Assembly: GCA_001600095.1 (NCBI GenBank)
Contig: BCIX01000001.1
Coordinates: forward strand, 4,241,198-4,305,197
From: Bullera alba
Taxonomy: Eukaryota; Basidiomycota; Tremellomycetes; Tremellales; Bulleraceae
Length of the DNA: 64,000 bases
Reading direction: 5' to 3'
Of the stretch, positions 57,298-64,000 are shown piece by piece; within the stretch, counting starts at the first letter, position 1; the number at the start of each line of letters is the position of its first letter. Position numbers and translations under genes: made by a program. Below the pieces are notes generated by a model. That model was not told where the DNA came from, did no database searches, and saw only the letters and a program-made list of their open reading frames with translations.

Positions 57298-59966
57298 TCA
57301 GTGGCCTCTCCGCAAGTACTTCGCTTTCGTCTTCTCATCATCCGATTGGAGTTCAGATCCATCCAGCATATCCGTAAAGCTCATCATGCGTGTCGTTCTC
57401 CCCTCTGTCAGCCTTTCTTCCCCGCCTTCACCATCATCCTTGGCGTCTCCGGCTCTTCCAGCAGGATCGTGCCCTTCATCATGTCTCTGCAAGCTGCCGT
57501 CTGCACCCCCATGAGGCCCGCTTGCGGGGTTGAGAAAGCTCACCGAAGGAACAACGCTCAGTGGTGGTCTCTGGGAAGCTCTCGGCGCACTGATCCCGCC
57601 GAGGATGTCGACGGAAGATCCATGGCCCTGCCCCAATGAGGCCGCGGCTGACGACATGAATGAGTCTGTTGATGGATTCCAGGGCCGGTGAGAACTGCCT
57701 ATAGAGCCAAAGGGGTCCGTATTGGCGAAAAGAGGGACATCGGGAATCCTATTCGAGCTCCCTAGACTTGAGCTCCGGATGAGCGAGTCCCGACGGGGAT
57801 ACTGATACACATATGTATCATCGCGAGCGTGTGTGAGGGCCGGGGGCGATATGGTCGTTGTGAGATCTCTGACGGATGACGGAGAAAATGTTGTGCTTCC
57901 ACTGGAGGATCCGGGTTGGGGGTACGTTTCATCATCGGCCGGTCTCGGAGGATTCGAGGTGGCGGGTATATGCGGGGAACGCAGTGGTGAGACTGCAGAA
58001 TTCGGGGCCGCCCAAGTGGGAAACGATGATCTGCCACTGTGAAGCGGAGGAGAGAAAGGAGTACGAGGTGAAGAGAATGACCCGTCCAAAAGGCTGTTCT
58101 GTAAGCCCAGGAGCGGGGCAATCGAGCTGGGCTCTGAGGGTCGTCGGTAGTCTCTGCGGGCAAAGGGAGGTGACTAAAGGTTGTGAGCTACGATCTAGGA
58201 AGTATGGTCGTGGTCAACGTACCTCGTCAATCGGCCCTCTTGCCATGTCACCCATATCCCTTCCTTCCATCGGAATATGCCTCTCCCCGCCCTCTGGCTC
58301 ATCAATGATCTTCTTTCCCTGTTGAACAGGTTGGCGTCCAAATTGCTCACCCGAGCCTCGATGAGCACGAGGCATGCTCACCAGACTCCAACCTATCCAA
58401 TCTTGGCTAATCCTCCACCCTCTTTCTACCACAAGAGACAGATGTTTGCCAATCGACTTCCTCCGGCTCTTCTTCTCGTCGATCTCGAGAATCTCTTTGT
58501 CGTCATGGCGATCATAACCTCGATGGGAATGAGATGCCCGCTTGTTCGATCCTCGAGATTGATTCCGAAGCGCATTGGGAGTCTTGTTGATCTCGGCACG
58601 CAGCCCCTCAGGCAGTCCCATATCCCCGGTAGCGGGCGGAGAGGTAGGCAAGGAATGCCTTGCGTTGGCCGATGTCGGACGCATGTGGGATGCAATGGTG
58701 GGAAGAGAGAAGACCTGGGATGGACTTGGTCCCGATCCTTGAGCATGCGGTAGGGAGAGGGAGAGAATCAGGGTAATGTTGTAGATCTTGCCAAGCTTCT
58801 CTCTGTCAGCTGGATTTAGTCCAGGGAGACGCAGTTGCTCACTGAAAGCATGGGAAAGTAACACCATGAGGATCTCCGAGCGAATTGATACAGCATCAGA
58901 GTCACGATCTGTATAGTGCTGACCGCAAGGCCGCCATTAAAGGTGACAAGCTGGAAGAGGAGGATCAACACAAGGCTATATTGGTCGTTGACTTTGCTAG
59001 TCGCTCACAATCAACTTCGTCACTATGCTCCGCATGACGCCACCGCTTGCAGAGAGCTTCCTTCGGGCCCACCATAATTCTATGCACAGGACGAGACTGA
59101 GGATGATGTCGATGCCGGATGAGGTAACAAGCCAGGTAAGTTCGGCCCTTTGAAAGCTGGAAAGTTTGCAGGTCGAATTTCAGTCACAACGGGACCGTGA
59201 CGATTGTCAAGATGATACACTCACGGGCTTACGACGTCGCTCTGCACTGCGAGATCGAACAAGGCGGTGCTTTTCCAGACATAGACCGACGCCGTTATCC
59301 CTCCTACCGCACTGACGAGTATAGCCCCCGCCATGAACAAGCCAAAAGCCCATCTTGAGATCGGATGTGCCAGCCTTGGCCAGAAGACGGAGAGAGAAGA
59401 GATGAAAAGTATTGAACGGCGGAGGAGGAAAGCTTGAGTGATGATTGCAGGAAGAAGGCCCAGGAAGGGAGATAGGAAGAAGAGCGGGGTGGGTCGAATG
59501 AAACCGGTCAGATCCATAAAGTTGACTGCGAACATCTGCAAAGCCGTCAAGCGTCAGCTATCCAAGCACAATTGCAGAATCTCACTCACGTTCCATCCTC
59601 GGAACAGATCGACAACAGTCTGACTGGCATTTATTATCAGAGACAGCGTCACCAGTATCACTCCTAACCTCCTGGAGGACTCGGAAGGTGATCTCGGCCG
59701 CGAGATTACGCTTAAGTAGTAGTTGATAGAAAGAATCAAGACGACGCCCATGCCTGGTTGGAGTATCAGCGGGATGCCATACTGCACGACAGATCTAGCA
59801 CTTACCCATCGATTCGAAGGCATATCCCAGGAAGAAAGGTCCAGCTGGAAAATCGTCAGCCACCTACTATATGACAGTGACACCCCGCAGACTCACCGGT
59901 GCTTTCCAAAGAGGTGCCTAGGGGCGTGACCGGTTTGCTGAACGGAAATCCTGGAGACGTCGACAT
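57298..59966 (-). CDS. DUF6534-like fungal multi-pass membrane protein
   Basis: Start ATG 59966 (MSTSPGFPFSKPVTPLGTSL). About seven hydrophobic segments follow: MGMGVVLILSINYYLSVI, LGVILVTLSLIINASQTVVD, PTPLFFLSPFLGLLPAIITQ, WAFGLFMAGAILVSAVGGIT, and after an intron LTWLVTSSGIDIILSLVL with WWARRKLSASGGVMRSI, then LILLFQLVTFNGGLAVSTIQ. The joint YFPMLS|KLGKIYNITLILSLSL matches the usual end of the domain. This order fits the basidiomycete DUF6534 group, whose role is unknown. It is followed by an unusually long cytosolic tail of several hundred residues, first basic (KKSRRKSIGKHLSLVVERGW), then Ser/Pro-rich with many SP sites. Confidence 0.62.
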
Positions 59967-61301
59967 CCTGGTGAGGTGGGCATGTGGTTGAATAGCTACC
60001 GACGTGGGTAATAGGGCTCAGCGGTATCCCACAGGGGATTCATAGCCAGAGTGTTGCTGAGCAGTCGAAGAACAAGGTATCTTGTCAACAGTGATGCGCT
60101 AAGACCAAAGACGACCCGGCCCACTGGGATCTAATCAATTCTGGGGGATAGCTTGTCAAGCGCAGTGCTAATGGACCTAGTCTGATAAGGCGGGAGTGAT
60201 AATTAGTTTGTCCATGCTTTGCTTGATCTGACCTGATCTTCCTGATCTGCATTGATCGAACGACAGCTGGTTACCGTACCCTCCTCGACAGTCCACCACG
60301 CAGTCCCTGATTGCAGCGAAAGACGCGATCGGGCCAAAGGGGGTCCCGACAGGGGCGTAAACTGGCGTAAAGGACTCATTGAGTGCTCGTCAAGAAGGGA
60401 GAGGAGGGGAGAGGTCTATTGGCGTTTGAAGTCGGGGAATTGGGCCAGAGCCTAGATCAAAAGAAGCAGCAGAGCAGGGTCACTCCGGTGAATGAGCCAA
60501 GGGGTGACAACGAGGGCTCGAGCGATGACTTCAGTGATCGATCACCTGTGTGCGTGTGCAATTACACTCCTCCTCGAATTGACAGTACTGCAGATCATCG
60601 TCCCGATCGCGTGCTGACAAGTTGAGCTCGTGTCTGTGAGTGATTGAAACTTCGCGAGTTCCGCGTGCGTGTGCTAGACGTAGTATAGAGAGCATGAAAG
60701 ACGAGTCGAGCAGCAGCGACAACGCAGTAGTACGCACGGATACAGTGACGCTGAAACGCTCTATCTTTGATGAAACCGACGGAACCGTGAGACTTTTAAA
60801 CGCCCTGAAAGTGCTCGTTCAGTTAAATCCGAATAAATCCGTGCCGGTCGGCCGGGTAGAAGGATAACCGGAGCTATACGCCTAACGGTGACTGTTCTCA
60901 TAGCCGGCACGTCCAGCGACTCCCAGTTAGCTTTCTCTCCCGTCTGGTAGCCTCTCTCATCGTACCAGATCGTACCGGAAGCTTGCTATGCTGTATCCTC
61001 TGTGTCTTCGCTCTAGAGCTGGGATCCGCATCTCGGGTCTGACCCACTGACGCCAATTTGTATCGACTCGAATGCCATTCCTGTCCAGGTCGAGTATATA
61101 GTCGTGAACATTTCGGGTATTCCGGTGCACTTCTACATTTCTAAACCAGCTATTGCCTTCAGCCACCCTCTCCGAACAGACATTCGCATAGCGTATAGGC
61201 ACTCAGACCTGCGAGTATATCTCGGAGCACAGCGTTCACGTTGCGAATCTATAGCGACTACCACCTCACTCTTCATCACTACTCCATAGCAACTCTTCAC
61301 T
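59967..61301. other. Intergenic: isocitrate lyase promoter region
   Basis: 1.3 kb with no convincing gene. A TATA-like GAGTATATAGTCG lies at about 61092-61104, roughly 200 nt before the isocitrate lyase ATG, and a second one (GAGTATATCTC) at about 61215. I could not identify a carbon-source element with confidence. Confidence 0.4.
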
Positions 61302-63306
61302 ATGGCATCTGAGAAAGCCATCTTCGAGCAAGAGGTCAAGGACGTCGAGGCGTTCCAGAAGGTGAGTCCTGTTCCCACCATTTCCGTCTCGGATACATTC
61401 AATCCTACGCGTCGATCGTTGGCTCAGTGTACTTGATTAGCAACCTCGGTTCGCATCCACGAAACGACCGTACTCTGCCCAAGATGTTGTCAACAAGCGA
61501 GGAACTCTGCCCATCCAATATCCCTCCGACTTCATGGCGAAGAAGCTGTGGAAAATCCTCGAAGCCAAAGCTAGAGGCGAGGGTGGTGGTTGTACCTTCA
61601 CCTACGGCGCGTGAGTGATAGCGGGTTCTTCATAAAGCTAGTTGCTGAGCTTGTCAGTCTTGACCCGGTTCAAATCACTCAAATGGCCAAACACCTCGAG
61701 ACCGTCTACGTGTCGGGATGGCAGTCGTCGAGTACCGCGTCGAGCTCGCTAGAGCCAGGACCAGATCTTGCCGGTAAGTAGCGGCAATCTGCCAGCTCAC
61801 TACGTCTCGTGCTGATAGACTCCTTCAGACTATCCCTCGAACACTGTTCCCAACAAAGTGGCCCAGCTGTTCCAAGCCCAGCTCTTCCACGACCGAAAGC
61901 AAAGATGGACCCGAACCGCCGCCCTGACCAAGGGCGAGAGTCTCGGGGCTCCCATTGACTACTTGAGACCGTTGGTTGCCGATGCCGATACTGGTCACGG
62001 AGGTGAGTGAAAGCTACAAATACCCCCCTGAGGTGAAGCTGACTCGAGGACAGGTCTTACTGCCGTTATGAAGTTGACCAAGATGATGGTCGAGTCGGGT
62101 GCTGCTGGTATCCACATCGAGGATCAGGCTCCCGGTACCAAGAAATGTGGTCACATGGCTGGCAAAGTGCTCGTACCCATCTCCGAGCATATCAACAGAC
62201 TCATCGCCATGCGATTGCAATGCGACATCATGGGCACAACCAATCTCGTCATCGCAAGGACGGACTCTGAGGCTGCCACTCTGATCACCAGCAACGTCGA
62301 CCCAAGAGATCACGCCTTCATCCTCGGTACTACCAACCCGAAACTCCCCTCGTTGACGGAGATCATGATGGCGGGAGAGCTCGAGGGTAAATCTGGAGCC
62401 GAGCTCCAGAAGCTCGAAGACGACTGGACATCGGCCGCCAAGCTGTCTCTCTACTCTGACTGCCTAGCCTCTGCCCTGAAAAAGCAAGGCGTGGCCGATG
62501 CAAAGATCGGACAATTCCTCGACAAGGTCGGCGGCGTTTCTGGATCAGGTGGTTCATCACACTACTCCAACTCTGCAACGCTACAGCTCGCTCAAAAAGA
62601 GTTCGGACTCAAGGACGCTCCGTACTGGAACTGGGATGCACCAAGGACGCGAGAGGGTTTCTACAGGTACCAAGGTGGTACGAAATGCGCCATCAACCGA
62701 GCTATCGCCTTTGCTCCCCATGCCGATCTGCTCTGGATGGAGACCAAATCGCCCATCTACGCCCAGGCCAAGGAGTTTGCCGAGGGTGTCCATAAGGAGG
62801 TGCCCGGTCAATGGCTTGCGTACAACCTGAGTCCAAGTTTCAACTGGGAGAAGGCGGGTATGAGCGAGAAGGAGACCCGGGAGTACGTTTGGGAGCTCGG
62901 CAAGCTTGGCTTCGTCTTCCAGTTCATCACTGTGAGTTGAAGTTGGCAGAGCGCGGTGTAGATGCTGATTCGACAATAGCTCGCCGGTCTCCACTCGAAC
63001 GCCTACATCAATGACCTGTTCGCCGCAGGGTTCGCAAAGGACGGCATGAAAGCCTATGTCGAGCTTATCCAGCGTCGAGAGCGAGAGATTGGCTGTGATG
63101 TGCTCACTCACCAGAAGTGGTCGGGAGCAGACTACGCCGATTCGATGATGATGACCGTCACTGGTGGAATGTGAGTCACCATATTACAGGTGTCGGTTCC
63201 AATGACTGACGGCGCTTCCAGCTCCTCAACCGCCGCCATGGGCAAGGGCGTGACCGAGAGCCAGTTCGTCGACGACAAGGCCAAGCAGGCTGTCAACAAG
63301 CTGTAA
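61302..63306 (+). CDS. ICL1: Isocitrate lyase
   Basis: Glyoxylate-cycle enzyme splitting isocitrate to succinate and glyoxylate; needed for growth on acetate and fatty acids. Start ATG 61302 ([20 protein letters not shown]). Coding pieces then read [60 protein letters not shown], and [20 protein letters not shown] with the catalytic Cys in KKCGH. Then come [20 protein letters not shown], the fungal insertion domain, [20 protein letters not shown] and [20 protein letters not shown], ending [15 protein letters not shown]. All catalytic segments are present. The C-terminus (NKL) is not a clear SKL peroxisomal signal. Six short introns. The gene is convergent with the phosphatase at the window end. 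Confidence 0.96.
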
Positions 63307-63484
63307 TCTCGACGGCGATCAGTAGATTGGAATGCTTCGTACCCTGTGTATCTAGCAAAATGTATTTGTGTCCTGTTGAACATTGGTAGCCGGACACGTC
63401 TGCTGACTGATCTGCATATTCTGCTGCTACAATCTTTCCCGGTCTCGATACAGTGCCTACATCTACAACACTTGACACGTTCGT

Positions 63485-64000
63485 TCATATCGTATGCAAT
63501 GCTAACCCATCGCTTCCATCTCTATCTCCTATGACTCCCACCAGGACCGAGATATCTGGACGATCATCAGCCCGTGGAAACGAAATCATTCTCGGCTCAA
63601 GGGGTACTCACCATCCTTCTTGCCACCGACAAAGTCTATTCCCTCATCTATAGCTCTGACCATGAACGGTGTAGTGGCACTCGTCTGCTCGGAAACCGCT
63701 CGAGCTCGACGGCACAGCTCCTCGGACACCTTCTGCGGCGAGAAAGCCGGCAGAGACCGCGGATCAGGTGGCGTGGGCGGTGTGGAGTCGCGCGATCGAG
63801 AGAAGAAGGACGACGGCGAGAAAATGGATGGTTTGGGCGCTGGCGTGGCTGCTGCTGAAGGAGTCGTCTCTGCCTGAGACGATTCGGAGGGGAAAGCGGA
63901 CCTCAAAGGCGGTGCGAATTGCGATAGGGTATCCAGTATATCCTCGTCAAACTGTGATCCAAGTCTTGCGTCAGCTTGAAACTTCCAAGGCTTGCCCGGC
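63485..64000 (-). CDS. PTC7/azr1-type PP2C phosphatase, 3' part only
   Basis: The gene enters from beyond the window end, so only the C-terminal part is seen. One exon runs from 64000 down to 63612 and encodes FDEDILDTLSQFAPPLRSAF, a Ser/Pro-rich insertion, LPAFSPQKVSEELCRRARAV and TTPFMVRAIDEGIDFVGGKK. An intron at 63556-63611 (GTGAGT...CAG) joins this to DISVLVGVIGDRDGSDG and a stop at 63485. The GGKKDDISVLV motif across the junction is the metal-binding C-terminal PP2C motif, here of the Ptc7/azr1 pattern. Members act on mitochondrial or coenzyme Q proteins in yeast; that role is only presumed here. Confidence 0.7.

Noticed and set aside
63298..63306. Peroxisomal PTS1 signal on isocitrate lyase
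   Set aside because: The C-terminus is NKL, not a clear SKL-type tripeptide.
1..64000. CRISPR arrays, bacterial operons, Shine-Dalgarno sites
   Set aside because: No regularly spaced repeats, and the genes are spliced eukaryotic genes.

Overview
The window looks like a nuclear contig of a basidiomycete yeast-like fungus, most likely Tremellomycetes (Cryptococcus/Kwoniella-type). Almost every gene is broken by short introns of about 50-150 nt with GTNNGT donors and CTNAC-like branch sites. Intergenic gaps are short and the gene order is mixed-strand with no operons. Gene content is typically fungal: GRR1, NEO1, SCD6, HUS1, PET191, isocitrate lyase, glyoxal oxidase, and spliceosomal U2 and intron-containing tRNA genes. 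No transposon, CRISPR or plasmid feature was seen. Exon models were built by hand from splice sites and reading phase. Where lengths were summed (tandem family, YPL162C-like, HVA22-like, PET191, synaptobrevin, LEU5-like, F-box, dolichyldiphosphatase-like) the totals are multiples of three.

Layout. 0.8-9.6 kb: F-box protein (-), YPL162C-like membrane protein (-), dolichyldiphosphatase-like PAP2 enzyme (+), SCD6/LSM14 RNA-granule protein (-), HVA22/REEP-like ER-shaping protein with a very long tail (+). 10.4-14.8 kb: one long disordered Ser/Pro-rich protein with an unresolved reading-frame junction. 15-23 kb: PET191 (+), HUS1 checkpoint clamp (-), synaptobrevin with a start codon split by an intron (+), U2 snRNA (-), GRR1 F-box/LRR (-). 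23-33 kb: NEO1 flippase (-), LEU5-type carrier (+), RRN6-like Pol I factor (+). 33-39 kb: the tandem family described below. 39-49 kb: CTNNBL1 (-), ZW10 (+), an unrecognised protein with possible degrons (-), tRNA-Arg (-), MTM1-type carrier (+). 49-64 kb: an unrecognised protein (-), a SAM methyltransferase (-), a GPI-anchored glyoxal oxidase (-), a DUF6534-like membrane protein (-), isocitrate lyase (+) and the 3' end of a PTC7/azr1-type PP2C phosphatase (-) running off the window.

The most interesting region is 32.7-38.95 kb. It holds three tandem, same-strand paralogues of a small protein (171, 188 and 172 aa) that I cannot assign to any family. The copies share an N-terminal NPNLLTWLR motif, intron positions and a last coding exon of exactly 61 nt. 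They also share a promoter palindrome (GGGCGT-N13-ACGCCC) upstream of a TATA-like box, an apparent 3'UTR intron beginning 1 nt after every stop codon, and a 3'UTR element much better conserved than the proteins (51 of 53 bases identical between copies 1 and 3). This looks like a co-regulated, fast-evolving, lineage-specific gene array with a retained RNA- or DNA-level 3' element.

Otherwise the neighbourhood is housekeeping. Genes do not form an obvious pathway, but several divergent pairs share short promoters (YPL162C-like/PAP2, SCD6/HVA22, HUS1/SNC, NEO1/LEU5, CTNNBL1/ZW10).
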